A stretch of DNA of 64,000 nucleotides from Rhexocercosporidium sp. MPI-PUGE-AT-0058. Taxonomy: Eukaryota; Ascomycota; Leotiomycetes; Helotiales. This document shows, in pieces, positions 1-11,549 of the stretch. Under the pieces are notes generated by a model. The model was not told the origin of the DNA and ran no database searches. It saw nothing but the letters and a program-made list of their open reading frames with translations. The translations under genes were made by a program, and so were the position numbers. The stretch spans positions 310,001 to 374,000 of the forward strand of contig JAGTJL010000022.1 of the NCBI GenBank assembly GCA_020746875.1, written 5' to 3'. How positions within the stretch are numbered: position 1 is the first letter of the stretch; each line of letters opens with the position of its first letter.

Positions 1-1121
1 ATCCTAATACCCTCGAGGTGCTGTAGAACTATGTATACAGTACGTGTCATATTTACGTTTTAATATCTGATAGAATAGACTCTCTGTTACGGATCCCTTG
101 ATTCTAAAAGGGGAACGCAGTTAGTTTAGTGTAGAAGAGAAAGAGAGAGAGTAAAGTAATGGTGGGAGGAGGCGGATACAGAATGTAGACACCAACATTG
201 CATCTCTCTTCTTCTTTACTTTGCCTTGCATCGAGCCTCAACTTACCTGCAAGTTGACCAAATTCATTCACGCTCATCGGAAATGAAAAGCGAAATGGAG
301 GGGGCTGAAAAGGGAAGCAAGAAGAAAAGAGAGAGAAAGAGAGAATAATAAGCCACGATGGCATCAAACCACCAATCTCTTCAATCCGAGCAGAACTTGG
401 CGGTGCTGAGAATCGAACACGGATTGAGATGGTCAGTTTAAGAATTCCTATCCCATTCCCCTTCTCATTTGAGGAAAAAAGAAAGAAAGAAATGGAAGAC
501 AGGTAAATTTGTTGCTGTTTAATTGTGTTTGTGAGGAGGTAGGGAGAGGGAAGGGAGAAGTTGGGAGAGGAGGAGAGATGTATTACCACGCCACCTGTCA
601 CGGGGGTCATGGGGTTGAGGTGCTTATTTGGGGGTTTGTGGAGGGATTGTTTTGAGGAGTTTGCTAGTTTCGAACGGGGCGTGTGGGATATGAATGGACT
701 AGAGTGGGTTGATGGAAGTGAAGTGGAGTGAAGTTGAGAATCGAGGCAGTGAAGTCTTTGACGTGAGGTGGGTAGTCGGGGAGTGTTGATCTGTAAGTTG
801 GCGAGTTGAAACTTTGAAGTGAGTCGGCCAAAATGTTGGTTTAAGCCGCTTCTATAGAGAACTCACTCGCTGCTTGAGTTGAAGGGGATCTGAATCAGAG
901 CGAACAGGCTCCCCTCACTTCACTTGTGGAAAGCGACGGGAAAGAGATATGTCGATGTGAGATGAAGCTCCAGAATGGAGTGGAGAAATCATAGCTTAAG
1001 CTGTCTGCTGTGTAACATCCATCCCTGTGTGGCGAGACGCACCCCATAGCGAGACCGTTTCACGCTTTAGGCATCTCAACTCTCTTTATTACGAATCTAG
1101 GTAGGTATAGATAATATATCC
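1..1121. other. Stretch without a supportable gene
   Basis: Purine-rich and GA-repeat-like sequence dominates 100-800. Open frames here are low-complexity, rich in Ser and Phe, and have no domain-like pattern. Nothing functional is visible. Confidence 0.5.
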
Positions 1122-1580
1122 TTATCTTCCAGCTATTTCTTCCTTAGAACCATTCTGCTTCGAGAAAATTACAGACTTGTTCGACATGCTGTCCATCGTT
1201 TTATTGTCACCGTCGATTGCCATTTCAGATGTGCCCCCTTGCTTGACTGCAACTATCAGAGTAAATTCTGATTTCGGGGGGCCTACGAAAGAAGCACTAC
1301 CAAGAAAGAATATAGTTGCAAGCTTTGAGTTCATTCTGATATCAGGAAGATGCATTCCGGGGGTTTCACCGAAAGGAGACGGGCTCTCAACAGCGGCATC
1401 AATTTGAGTGCGTTAGCGTGGTTACATTACCCAATAATACAGTATCAATTGAACCACTATTCTCTTTCCAGAAAAGCGTGTGTGGCGCACCACTATAGAT
1501 TTCTATGGAAGAGCTAAGTGAACTCGTTCGCTGCTGCCTAGTGTACTGGATCCTTACTTATAATTCAACTACTTTTCACC
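1122..1580 (-). pseudogene. Possible gene relic, unknown family
   Basis: Two frames on the minus strand read like protein for about 30 and 90 residues. The upstream piece (about 1405-1530) contains GAPHTLFWKENSG. The downstream piece (stop at 1122) contains MHLPDIRMNSKLATIFFLGS and a polar tail. They lie in different frames, and I could not find a splice pair that joins them cleanly, although a CTAAC-like box sits between them. No start codon or family could be recognised. It may equally be chance open sequence. Confidence 0.25.
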
Positions 1581-1799
1581 TTTTGCTTCTCTCCTTGCTC
1601 CCTGATTTTCCAGGACACATATCTCAAGTCATCATCTTATACAAGGATTGCAGCCTTCCTATACGTTAACTACCCTCAGAAAGCCGACACCTGAATATTT
1701 CTACATTAGTGATTGGATATTATTCATAAGTATGTTGACGTAGTACGTTCATATAGTTCTTATTTAATGATGTATAGGAGCTGCAAAACAGCAACATCA

Positions 1800-2444
1800 A
1801 TGCCGAGCTCATCAGATAGTCCTCCCTTTGGGAGATACTTCGAAATAGTAGCCTTCACCGCTACCATTACCATATCCATCTCCGTCTCAGCAAGCCAAGG
1901 ACTTGCTACAGGACAGAGCCTATTTGGGATACCCTTCGGTTCTAGCTCTGATTCGTCAACACCAGGTCTTTCTCAAAAAATCACGACATCTGCAAGAGTG
2001 TTTTCATGGTCTGCGGCGGCATCGACAGTGTCACTGATGATCTCCATGTTCCTTCAACTTCTTCTGACCGATCCAAGGTTTATAGAACCATTGACATCGA
2101 CAAATCCAACACTTCGGGGCGGACTCTTTATGAAGATGTTATTTATTGGCAGTATGATTTCTTTAGTGCTACAAGCTGCTTCATTGGCATTGATAGGAGA
2201 GGGATTGAAAGTCATCAACGAGCAAAGTGGGGAAATGATACAGGTGAGTGCTCATAGCATTATCTGCTCGATCTAGGTCTAAATACGTTGGCAGTGGAGC
2301 TTACTTGGTACTGGAATTCTGCCTCTCGTTGTTTATGGCTATTTGTTTCTGTCCCCGAAACCTCCAGAAACCAAAATTCAAGCCAACGTTGAAGCCGCAA
2401 TTACACCGCCACCTCCTTCCAATCCAGCAAGTGTGGCTATTTAA
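1800..2444 (+). CDS. Small four-helix membrane protein, function unknown
   Basis: Two exons, 1800-2243 and 2295-2444, join in phase 0 across a 51-bp intron (GTGAGT...GGCAG) to give 197 residues. Upstream in-frame ATGs at 1767 and 1770 are alternative starts; I chose 1800 because a polar Ser-rich head follows directly. Hydrophobic segments lie at about residues 15-35, 72-92, 112-135 and 150-167, which suggests four membrane passes with a Pro-rich tail. The second exon only makes sense after splicing, since direct read-through stops, and this supports a real gene. I recognise no family. The length and layout resemble many uncharacterised fungal small membrane proteins. Confidence 0.6.
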
Positions 2445-3551
2445 AAGTTTTATTTGTGATTTGAACTGGATGGTAGTCCGATAATGGAGAGGAGGTAATT
2501 TGATCTAAAACGAAGCTCTTGGCAAAACAGTGGGGCGGCGATGACATGATCATAAATTTTCCAACTGCTGAAGACAGAAGTATTGCGGAGTAGCAGCAAT
2601 ATAATATTAGTCGAAAACTTAGGTCATTTTGGGTTCTTTTGTAGATTTAGAGTCACTTGAAATCAAAGTACCCATGATGGGTCTCGCCACGCAGGGATAG
2701 ACGTTAATTCTCCCAAGTTTTGTATGTGAGCTCTGAGACAATCATTGTGATTCAAGATAACCGTTTCTCGAACAGTCCCCTTTGTCTGCCAGAGATTCAA
2801 AAATTGCAGCCGCTGCTGAAGATCAGATTATCCGCAAATGCTTGACTTTCCTTTGTTTAGATTATACTTGCATCCGAGAAGGGACCTTGGGTTCAAGAAG
2901 CAAAAGAAGAGATCGCAATTTGGATCGGAAAAAGTCTTAGTTGTATGTATTGAAAAGTTTCCCGTGGCTCAGAGCCATGCACAAGGAACTCGGTTGACGA
3001 TGCCGATGAAGTGGCAGATATCCATCTGCATCTCTAAGTGCTCCTTATCTCGGACGATTCTTCGATCTCGATGTTCTGTCATAACTCTTGCTTTGTCAAG
3101 CGGATACTTGTAGGATGCAGAATCTCTCTCCTCACTCCGAGGTTCTTCATCAAGATGGGTGGGCTTCAGCTCACTAGCCTGCAGCTGCAGCTGGACCTGG
3201 GCGCCACAATCACCAAGAGATATCTCAAGATTGAATTGAACGAAATCAAACGTTTAAACTATAGTCTGTTATTTCAGTTATAAAAGTCCCAAGTCCACTT
3301 TCTACTTCAGATTCTGATCTTTGGTAGGTTGGAGAATGAGAAGTGTTCACTGGCTCCGGCCAACCAGGGCTAGCCCCCACCCCCACTTACCTTAAGCCCT
3401 AACGAAAACGCACCTCGGCAAAGGCTCTCCAGTCTTTAGCAAGGCACAGGCGAGATCCGTCCTACATTTGCCTTAAAAAGAGAGAGAAGCCTTGCAGATA
3501 AGTAAATAATCCAAGTTGGAAGAAAAAAGATTCCAAAAAAATTCCTAGATG
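2445..3551. other. Gene-free stretch
   Basis: Several short frames of 80-90 codons occur at 2838-3283, but they have no recognisable domain, no compatible splice joins and mixed composition. It may be decayed coding sequence. Nothing firm is seen. Confidence 0.4.
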
Positions 3552-3644
3552 TGCAACTGCCGTGAATCGAACACGAACCTCCACCTTACTACGAAACAAG
3601 TTTCGAATGGAAGGGTGGAATCCTAACCATTGGACCACAGAAGC
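3552..3644 (-). tRNA. tRNA-Gly (UCC) with a 21-nt intron
   Basis: The minus strand folds as a tRNA. The D-arm region is GTGGTCCAATGGTTAGG. The anticodon stem CCACC/GGTGG encloses a loop with anticodon TCC. The T-arm TCGTG-TTCGATT-CACGG pairs fully with one G-T wobble. A 21-nt insert sits after position 37, the standard nuclear tRNA intron site, leaving a 72-nt mature body. The anticodon arm around CCCTTCCA resembles known fungal tRNA-Gly(UCC). The acceptor stem GCTTCTG/CAGTTGC has two U-U mismatches, so the gene may be weakened or becoming a pseudogene. Confidence 0.65.
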
Positions 3645-3833
3645 GTGTGATTAAGATGTCAGATGCCCAAAATGTCCTTATTTTATTATATACAGATAAC
3701 AATGCTTTTGCCCTGATAGCCGAGCAAAAACTCCACTAATCGGCATACCATGGCCCTGAAGTGCTTGGCAACACATACCTCAAACTTCCAGCGCAAAGAT
3801 GAGTAGCCATGTAGACACGAAAACTTGAGTACT

Positions 3834-3920
3834 GAATAGCCAATTGTTAGGACCCACCCTTCTATTCGGAACGTTTCATTTGGTAGTAAGGTGGAGTTTC
3901 GTGTTCGAATACCCTGCGGG
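3834..3920 (+). pseudogene. Decayed inverted copy of the tRNA-Gly gene
   Basis: The plus strand repeats the pattern of the tRNA at 3552-3644: TTAGGACCCACCCTTCTATTC, an intron-like insert ending GGTAGTA, the AGGTGGAG stem and a GTGTTCGAATACCC T-arm. The anticodon position has changed TCC to TCT, the D-arm GG pair is damaged and the acceptor stem is gone. Because the intron is also shared, the copy came from gene duplication and not from a processed RNA. Confidence 0.6.
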
Positions 3921-4018
3921 GCCACCGCCAGCCTTGGCTGGCGGTTTAGAGGGTCTTCGATAGCAGGTCACTAGAGGATACAACAGTTAACCGACTACGT
4001 TAAATATACACCCCAGAA

Positions 4019-5401
4019 TGTCAGAAGCGAATGGCGAGATGATACAACGCCGTCCGCACATCAGGCTGATATCGGACTGTTAAACCCAGGGTCAGATCTA
4101 GAGACCAGTTCTAGGTCAACACAAAGTGTTGATTCTGGAAAGACAAAGACAGATACGACACCTTTGCTTGGCAAAGAACACACCACTATTTTATCCCGCT
4201 CTGCATCAATAGCATCTTTAATGGACGGGACATTTTCCTCCATCCTCAGAAATTCATCTCAAACGTCCATTCACGCGTCCTAAGCACACACAGAACAATT
4301 TGCAAAATTCGTTTTCAAGGGCGCCGTTCTTCAACCTATTTGTTTCGCAATAGTGGGCGTAATCTCTTCTGAATATTTGAAAGGAGGTTAAGAAGGTCTC
4401 TACGATCGTTCTCGGCAGATCTTCTGCAGGAAGCGACAACAACCCACGAAAGACAGGCTGCAAAATCCGTGAAGCTACGGTCTAGAAACACGGCACATCT
4501 CATCTGCGACGAGTTGAATGCTTCTCGAAATTATTCAAGCAGAAGCAAAATGCTAACCCTCGATTCTGGGATCAGTCGTTAGACTCCAATTTTAGTGAGG
4601 ATGAAGATGGCATGACCGATATTCGCGAGCTAGGGGCATTCATCCTACATCCGACTGCGTTCCAAAGCCCGTGGATCGAGCTGGAGCTATTCTTAACCTA
4701 GTAGCTATACGCACCGTTACCGTTTCCTGACTTAGACTTGGGGCTCTTGCAGGTGGGGTGCTCTCGGGAAGTTCTTCCAAATATTACCACTCGGAAGCTG
4801 TCATGGATTTCAATACTCAAGAGAAGATGGTACCATAGACCAAAACTCGAGTATGGAATGAAGCGGATGCACTGGAAGTGTGTAAGTATCCGCTCACCAC
4901 TTGAGCGAGCCCGAGATATGCCCACTAATCAAAGATGTCACAGCTGTGGCATATCAATCACCGATATTTACGAAGAGTTGGAACCAGGAGCAGTGAGGAA
5001 ATTTGATTGACAACTGCAAAAGCTTCATTGAACTCGAAAGCAATACAATCGTCTGGAATAATCGAGAGAGGTTGCGTTATCATTAAGTTTTTCTCATCTC
5101 TTCCCAGAAGAGTCGGCTCGCCCACTTTTCAACAGAATACTGAGGAAGGTGGGACGACGACTTGCAACCTGTCCCGAGAATGGAATCTCGCCTGGCTGGA
5201 CTACACTTGGTCGAGGGTTGGAAATGGAAGAAAATATTGATTGGCTTAGCAATCACCTTAATCTTGAGCTCTGTGTTGGCTTTGGTGTTATGCCTCTGGA
5301 AAGGGAACAGTGTTCAGGATTCCGTTGGAATTGCTAGTTTCGTTCTCGCTGTTTTCGCGGGTGGTGTAGTGACTTTCCAGGCCTCGGTAAATATGACTTG
5401 A
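4019..5401 (+). pseudogene. Broken multi-exon membrane-protein gene
   Basis: Protein-like stretches in different frames line up along the plus strand. The first (4019-4278) is a Ser/Thr-rich piece containing TTPLLGKEHTTILSRSASIA. The second (about 4568-4700) contains RFWDQSLDSNFSEDEDGMTD and follows a CTAAC...CAG acceptor. The third (4738-5008) contains ISITDIYEELEPGAVRKFD. The last (5162-5401) contains ESRLAGLHLVEGWKWKKIL and then two membrane segments. Order and ending resemble a common Pezizomycotina family with a long cytoplasmic part and two C-terminal helices. Several in-frame stops (for example near 4278, 4376 and 5008) cannot all be removed by plausible introns, so I read it as a decayed gene. 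It converges on the Nudix gene with 72 bp between them. Confidence 0.45.
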
Positions 5402-5473
5402 GGTTTGTGCCTCTTAACACTATCACCTCGCAGACATGCTGACATTACTAATCGGTCTCAGGATCTATCTTCA

Positions 5474-6527
5474 CTACATAATTGGAAATTCCAACTCTCT
5501 TCTCATCCTCCTCTCTACCTCCAGTACTTCGCTATCCCTCTCCTCGTTAAGCAAACCTCTCCCTCTCAGCCAGTCAACCAGCACAGCCCCAGAGTTCCCC
5601 TTGAACATACCTCTCCTCAACATACCTTTAACCTCATCTACACTTCGCAATTCAAACCCCAACACCTCCCCATCACCTGGCCTCATTCCCCTACCTTCCT
5701 CAACATACATCTCAAACACCGTTCCTACCTCCGGACAACACAATCCTCTCTCACCACCAGCATGCTCCTCCAACCCATCACTCACCCCAAAATAATTCAC
5801 CCTTCCTATCTCCCTCGCTCTCTCCTTCACAACATCCTCTGATAACGAAGCTTCTTCTCCCGCTTCACGAACCATACATTCCAGCGCCGAGGAGTCAGTA
5901 TCGACCATCGCCCCAGCGACTGTCACATCGTACATGCCCGCGTAGGTCTGTTTACTCTTCGAGCGTTGAGACACCCAGATCTTCAATTCCGGTTCATCAC
6001 TTTCTCCGCTCTTAGATTTGGTCGAAGTATAACAGATGAGGTAGACGCAATATGCAATGACTCCAAACAATGGAGCTGCAGCTCGTTCAATGGATGCGAA
6101 TAAAGTACCGGAAGGACAGTATATTGCATATCGCTCGTCTCGCCAGCCTAATAGGACGCTGAATGTTTGGTGATCACGCCAGTGTTTGAGGATGGATGAG
6201 AGTGCTTCGGAACGAGTGGTGGAAGTATCAGCTATAAGTGAGATAGTCTGGTGAGAGGTATCGATCGAGAGTAAAGTGGATAAGTGAGGAGGGAGTTCTT
6301 GGATGGCGAGGACGACTGGAGGAGTGACGTAACCTAGGGCTGTGACTGAGGTAGGCGAGACATGTACAAAACGCCACAGATGTGGTATAGTATGAGCATA
6401 CGAAGGCTCGGTAGGGTAGGGGAAGCTGGTTTAGGCTCAGTTGCGGGTCAAATAGCGGGGAGTAGGAAAGAAAGGCTAACTTGTCACATTCAGCAACTAC
6501 GTCAAGTAGTGTCATTTCATTTGACAT
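5474..6527 (-). CDS. DUF4743 / Nudix hydrolase (thiamine-pyrophosphokinase-related type)
   Basis: Exons 6527-6481 and 6425-5474 are joined over a 55-bp intron, giving 332 residues. The N-terminus MTLLDVVAECDNFPYP and the later segments GWRDERYAIYCP and LFGVIAYCVYLICY match the DUF4743 layout. This precedes the Nudix domain in fungal proteins related to yeast YJR142W, thought to act on thiamine pyrophosphate derivatives. The Nudix helix reads GAMVDTDSSALECMVREAGEEASL in two halves: the metal-binding REAGEE core is intact, but the usual GG and the upstream Glu are altered to GA and D-T-D. A further conserved patch, LKIWVSQRSKSKQTYAGMYD, precedes it. The intron donor GTTAGC is slightly unusual. 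The family is clear; the substrate is inferred. Confidence 0.85.
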
Positions 6528-7397
6528 GCTGAAGCGAATTGGATTCCAGTGATGGTTGGTGGAGGTATCAATATATTAAAATCAAAGCTGCTGATGCCAA
6601 TCATTAGAAGTGAGAGCAATATCTGCTGAAGGATGGATTGATGACACGTGGAGTCGGGATGATTTAACCCGAAAGGGAGCAGATGATAAGCATGTCGAAA
6701 ACACCAAATCAAAAAATCTTCATAAAAATTATCATCAAATTGAACAAAGATCCTTGATCCTTCATTCCGGACACCGAGCAATTCCTCGCCTTCCTTGTAA
6801 ATGCCCCTTTTCCACGCTGCAAATAATCTGTTAGTATAATTGGAGAGTGCAGATACGATTACTTTCCATTTAAAAGCGAATATGCTTCTGGAAAGTGAGT
6901 GCAGAAACAGGAATGAAACAATAAATATACATGAAAGGGAGGTCAAGATGAGGTGAGATGTTGGTGTTAATGATATCGTTGTAACCAGCAAGGGGAGAAC
7001 TCTCCGCACTTTCCCCTTCCATCGTAACTTGCATACATCTCATCCTGTTACAAGCCTCCTTTATTCCAACGATGATCTGTGAAGTATCATCTGCAAATAA
7101 TTTTGTTATGTCCTTGATCTGTATGCAGCTGAATAAGGGAAGAAGTGCGACTTAACGCGTAATAAGAGTCGTTGGTGCCTAATTTTAGGCAGCCACCATC
7201 TTCATCAGGACATGAAAACAAGACCTTGCCCTTTGAATAATTATACACTTATGTATCAGTCAAAGGTGTAGTACTAGAAAGCAAATCTTCTCGCCATCCA
7301 AACAAAGTCAATTCGAACGATTGGCAGGTGAAATTATAAATATTCTTCGACCTGGACATTTCGCAACTCCTCTTTACTTCACATCCGAATCCAAACA
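6528..7397. other. Divergent promoter region between the Nudix and 2EXR genes
   Basis: 870 bp with no supportable gene. It should hold the promoters of the Nudix gene to the left and the 2EXR gene to the right. A 165-codon minus-strand frame here has no domain pattern. Confidence 0.5.
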
Positions 7398-8141
7398 ATG
7401 GTTTCAAGCGAAAACACCAAGAGTTATCTGAAGTCCCCACAAGAGGATATAAGAAACGGGAGAGAAGCAGAGAAATGGAGGCTCGCACACCTACCGCCAG
7501 CCCAAATACTATCACCTTCATCATCTAAACTAGCCACCCTCACCACCAAGTTAAAATCGTTCTTCATCTCCAAGGACAAGCAAACATCTACCCAAGACAC
7601 CGACCCAACATTCCACCAATTCTCCCTCCTCCCAAACGAACTCCAACTTCAGATCTGGACCTACGCCGTCCAAGCCCCCCTGCGATCCAAACCGCTCTAC
7701 ATCATCATAACCTCGCACCTCATCACACCGACACCTACACCCCACCTCTCCCCACTCACAAAATGCCCCCTCCAGAAACCCACAACATTCTCCTCCAAAA
7801 CGCTCTCACCATTTTTCTCCCTCTCCGATCCAATTCCCTCACCAAACCCCTCCAACAAGATCTTCTTCCCTATCGCACCGCTCTTACACGCCTGTTCTCT
7901 CTCGAGGCATGTTTTTCGAAAGGAGTGGGAGCCGATATTGCCGGTGCATTTGAGGGGTGTTATTGAGAGGACCGGGAGGTGGGTTGTGCTGATGACAAGG
8001 GTGCTTGAGAGGCAGGGTCAAGGGATCTTGGTGCTGGAGGAGGAGGTCGGGTGGGAGGGGGTGGGGAGTAGTAGGTGTGGTGGGCGGTTGGATAGGAGGG
8101 AGGGGAGGGTAGTTACTTATTATTTGTTTAATTATCTGTGA
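7398..8141 (+). CDS. 2EXR domain protein
   Basis: An uninterrupted frame of 247 residues. Residues 72-95 carry the 2EXR signature: a phenylalanine pair, then LLPNELQLQIWTYAVQAP, matching the F-x-x-L-P-x-E-L-R-x-x-I-W consensus of this fungus-expanded family. A second conserved-looking part, HACSLSRHVFRKEWEPILP, is where these proteins usually list residues before the terminal half. The middle is rich in Pro, Thr and Ser. The molecular role of 2EXR proteins is not established. Length is at the short end for the family, and the basic C-terminal tail is poorly conserved, so a frame slip near the end cannot be excluded. Confidence 0.7.
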   Translation: MVSSENTKSYLKSPQEDIRNGREAEKWRLAHLPPAQILSPSSSKLATLTTKLKSFFISKDKQTSTQDTDPTFHQFSLLPNELQLQIWTYAVQAPLRSKPLYIIITSHLITPTPTPHLSPLTKCPLQKPTTFSSKTLSPFFSLSDPIPSPNPSNKIFFPIAPLLHACSLSRHVFRKEWEPILPVHLRGVIERTGRWVVLMTRVLERQGQGILVLEEEVGWEGVGSSRCGGRLDRREGRVVTYYLFNYL

Positions 8142-8452
8142 GAAAAGGAAATGAGGGACAATAAGAGCAAAAGCTCGGAAAAGGTAAGGCTGGGTTGATT
8201 CGGCGTCAGCTATTGGACAGTCTGAGGGGTCGCATAGGACTTGATGGCAATTGACTATATGCAAGAATTCACTTCCTCGAAGAGCCTGGTTACATATGAC
8301 ACACACGTATAAATAAGGGAGAAAAGTGGGGGATCTTTGGCAAGCAGTTCCAATCAAATACTCAGACATATTGTATGGTGAGCTGTTCTAGTAGACTGTA
8401 GATCTAATGTGGACTCCACCTCACATGTCTTAGCGAAGATCCCTTCGATTTC
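8142..8452. other. Convergent intergenic region
   Basis: Short region between the stops of the 2EXR gene and the minus-strand SDR gene. It should contain both 3' ends. No other element is seen. Confidence 0.5.
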
Positions 8453-9630
8453 TCAATCTTGGTAACTTGAAAGCTCTTTATCGTTCCAGCTACAATTGTC
8501 AGCAACTTTATCCGAACAGAGCAAATCTCACTTACCTCAAAAACTTCCCACTAAACTCTTTCTCTGCCCCAACAGCCAGCCTAGCCATAACATTCCCAGG
8601 CTGTTCTGGCTTCAACAGCTTCCCCTCCTCATGCAGGCTCTTGAACTTCTCGGCATCCTTGCTATCCATCACTTCATTATTTCCTCTCACCTCAACCTGC
8701 ATATCCGTATCCACAACACCAGGTCTCACAGATACCGTGGTGATGAGCGGTTCCTCGGTAGCGAGTGTACCGGCAAGATGGTTGAGTGCTGCTTTTGACG
8801 AGCCGTAGGCACCCCATGTTGAGTACGTGTTTGAGGATGCACCGGAGGATGTCAGGATTACTCTTCCTTTACTTGAGCGGAGTGCTGGGAGAGCGGGTTG
8901 GACCTATCGTCTGTCAGAGATATGGAGGGAGAGGAAGGAGAGAGAATGTACAAATCCGATCAAGCTGAAGAAGTTTACATCGAAGGCTTTGCGCCATTCA
9001 GCGGCTGTGCTGTCTGCTATCCGCTTGACGGGAGATAGGGTGCCATGATTGAGGATCAAAGCATCGAGAGTCTTGAAGAAGGAGAGGGCGAGGGAGATAG
9101 CTTTTGGTCCGACCTAGTACATGTGAGTTATGGCATGTATTAGAATTTGTAGTCTGCATGGGACACATGGTGACTGCTGAACGTGGACTACGATAGAATT
9201 ATATCGACAAGAGTAGGGGTGCCTAAAGGAACGAAACAGAAGAGACCATGGAAGAACCTGTAGAGATTTCAAGCGCCCATATTAATGGTGTCTCTGTTCA
9301 CGGACTTGGAGCACTTTCTTCGATCATCTCATTCCGTATTCTCCATGCAAAACGTGATCTTCAAGTTCGTGTAAACCACCAAAAGTTGGGACAACAACAT
9401 AAACATGCCTTCCCATGTAAGCGAGAAAATAAGCTGGAAATTACCTCAAAATCCCCCAAATCCGCAGCCAAGAACTCAACTTGCCCCGGAAATTCCTTTT
9501 TGAGCTCCTCCATCGGCCCCGCCGTTCTCGCAACGAGGAAAACTTTATGGCTTTCCTTCAGCAAGAATCGAGCGATTGCAAGACCAATACCTCGGCTGGC
9601 GCCAGTTAGGAGGATGTTCTTCGTTGACAT
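8453..9630 (-). CDS. Short-chain dehydrogenase/reductase (YIR035C/IRC24-like)
   Basis: Four exons, 9630-9445, 9113-8952, 8903-8536 and 8489-8453, give 250 residues with every phase matching. The cofactor motif TGASRGIG is at residues 9-16, ALILNHG stands where NNAG usually is, a serine lies in ILTSSGASS, and the catalytic pair is Tyr149/Lys153 in AYGSSK. The end FLSWNDKELSSYQD is typical of the benzil-reductase/sepiapterin-reductase-like group that includes yeast YIR035C and IRC24. It is a cytosolic NADP(H)-dependent reductase by family. The first intron is long (about 330 bp) and the others are about 45 bp. The substrate is unknown. Confidence 0.88.
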
Positions 9631-10453
9631 GACGGACTTTTTAAGATGGGTGAGGATTGGTGAGGACGGAATGTAAGACTGATGACGGATGACTGCCGTG
9701 GGGTGAAGAGGGGGAGTGTTTGAAGTGGGGCAGATCCTTGTTGGCGTTTGAGACGTTATGAGGAACTTCGCGTCGATGAATACTATTCTTCTCTCCTTCT
9801 CAACACAACATCACTCTCGACGAAGCCCGATGAAGCCACCGAATCATACCTGGACTATCTGAAGATAATGGTGGTGACCTTTACACACATGTCGAGGCTG
9901 CAGCTTGGCTGCTTGCACCCGTGAAGATATATTGGAGATCAACTACTTCTCCCCTCCCACACTCCCAGTCGGAGCGTTCTACCCTGTGTTTCTTCATTCA
10001 GTTGATATCTCTGTCATCAACTTCTAGCTCTTCGCATCTGGTTCTTCTGTGCAAGACGCAATAGCCACATTCTTTCTTCTGGCTAGCGTCCTGACGTTCT
10101 TGTATTTGGGGTGTCGAGCCTAACGGCGGCTCTTGGCAAGCAGGTGGAGTAAAAAACGCAGAATTTGATGCAAAATATCATTGGCGTTTGCTGTTGCATT
10201 TTCTGTTGCATTTTCTGTCTATTTCTATTATTCTGATGTCTATTCGCTGCATCATGTTTATTGACGCCTTGCTGAAGCCACAACCCACGCAGCTCCAAAC
10301 AAAGTTTCAGCCGCCAGCGCGTGTGCGACCCCTTCCATTCCAGCCTCACAGCACAGTATCAAAATCTCCCCCAGAAAATTATGAGGAGATAATTCCTTCA
10401 CAATTTCGTCAGTTTTCGAAATTACCTCTTAACAAGGCTGATGCAAGCAAGCC
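9631..10453. other. Divergent promoter region
   Basis: 823 bp between the SDR start and the split membrane-protein gene. A short direct repeat, TTGCATTTTCTGTTGCATTT, lies near 10193. Nothing else is recognised. Confidence 0.45.
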
Positions 10454-11029
10454 ATGACTTTCTCCGGACCCCTTGGAGGGGAACCCGAGCCTGGATTGAT
10501 CATCAATATTGCCGTACGAATCGCATCGTCGACATTACTTCTCAGAAACGTCACAGAAACGATACTGGGCAGCTGTCGCTGGGCTATGCTCCTGTACGTT
10601 ACCAACCTACCCTTCTCCCACTTGGGGCACTTGTCGGACGCCAGAATTTACATCAGAACCACCGTAATCACCAAAATATACTAGCAATCCAATTTCACAG
10701 GCAAGGGGCTCAAGTGCACGATCGATTTCTTTCTAGCTGTGTGTAGCTATTCCTTGTTAAATATCGCTCTCCATTGGAATTCGTCTTCAGTTACCTCTTT
10801 ACCTCGTTGGATTCTTGGCCCCTTCAAGAAGCTGATTCGCTCTTTCACATACACCACTTTTCATTACGCACTGGCCTTCTCATCTATGAGTAGTGTCAGT
10901 GTGGCAAACAGAGCACTTTGGATAGGAGGCACAATCAAGAGTTTTGACGAGTTTGTCGCCCGTCCAAGAAAAGAGTTTGTCGCTTGGCTCTTCGACCATA
11001 TGCGATCGGAAATGGGAAATACGAGGGAT

Positions 11030-11031
11030 TA
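11030..11031. repeat. Target-site duplication TA, left copy
   Basis: The dinucleotide TA directly precedes the transposon and is repeated at 13551-13552, the normal Tc1/mariner/pogo duplication. Confidence 0.8.
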
Positions 11032-11121
11032 ATCGTCAGCTAGCGGGGCGGGCTTCCTTAGCTCGCATTCGCTCTCAGTCAGAATAAGCGAATGCGGATC
11101 GGAAGCGAATGCGGATTTTCG
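11032..11121. repeat. Left terminal inverted repeat
   Basis: About 90 bp, beginning ATCGTCAGCTAGC and ending GCGGATTTTCG. The inner 45 bp match the right end almost perfectly, while the middle part differs. Confidence 0.8.
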
Positions 11122-11549
11122 TCCGCCATTACCTTTGAAGTCACTTTTAAAGGTAAATTGATGTGAATTATAATTAAAAGTATATAAAGAGTGATGAATT
11201 AAATTAAATATCTTCCGAATCTTTATCGTTATTGATATTGTTAGATAAGACGCTGTCCTACCGATTAGAATCCGACTCTTCAGAATTAGTATTATTATTA
11301 ATTTTACGTAAAGAATCGTCTGAATCTCTATTACTATCTGAATTAAAACCATTACTATTAATTCCGAGGTCTATAGAAAGTGAAGAAAAAGGTAAATAAT
11401 TTAACTAAAGCTCTTTATCACTTATAATATCGGTGATTATTTCTAAATTATCGTTTCTAAGTATTAGGGCTAAGGCCGGTAATTTAAGCTTTGGAACGCC
11501 TCTCTTTCGCGGACGAGTAACCTGCCGTTTAAGAGGTTGTTAAGACTAC

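Noticed and set aside
350..440. Possible tRNA because of a TTCGATTC motif on the minus strand
   Set aside because: T-stem and acceptor do not pair, and there is no A-box at the right distance.
104..610. 168-codon open frame, minus strand
   Set aside because: Low-complexity Ser/Phe/Pro composition from a GA-rich tract, with no domain or splice context.
3686..3925. 79-codon minus-strand frame
   Set aside because: It runs antisense through the decayed tRNA copy and is explained by that sequence.
6512..7009. 165-codon minus-strand frame upstream of the Nudix gene
   Set aside because: No domain pattern; the conserved DUF4743 start MTLLDVVAECD lies downstream of it.
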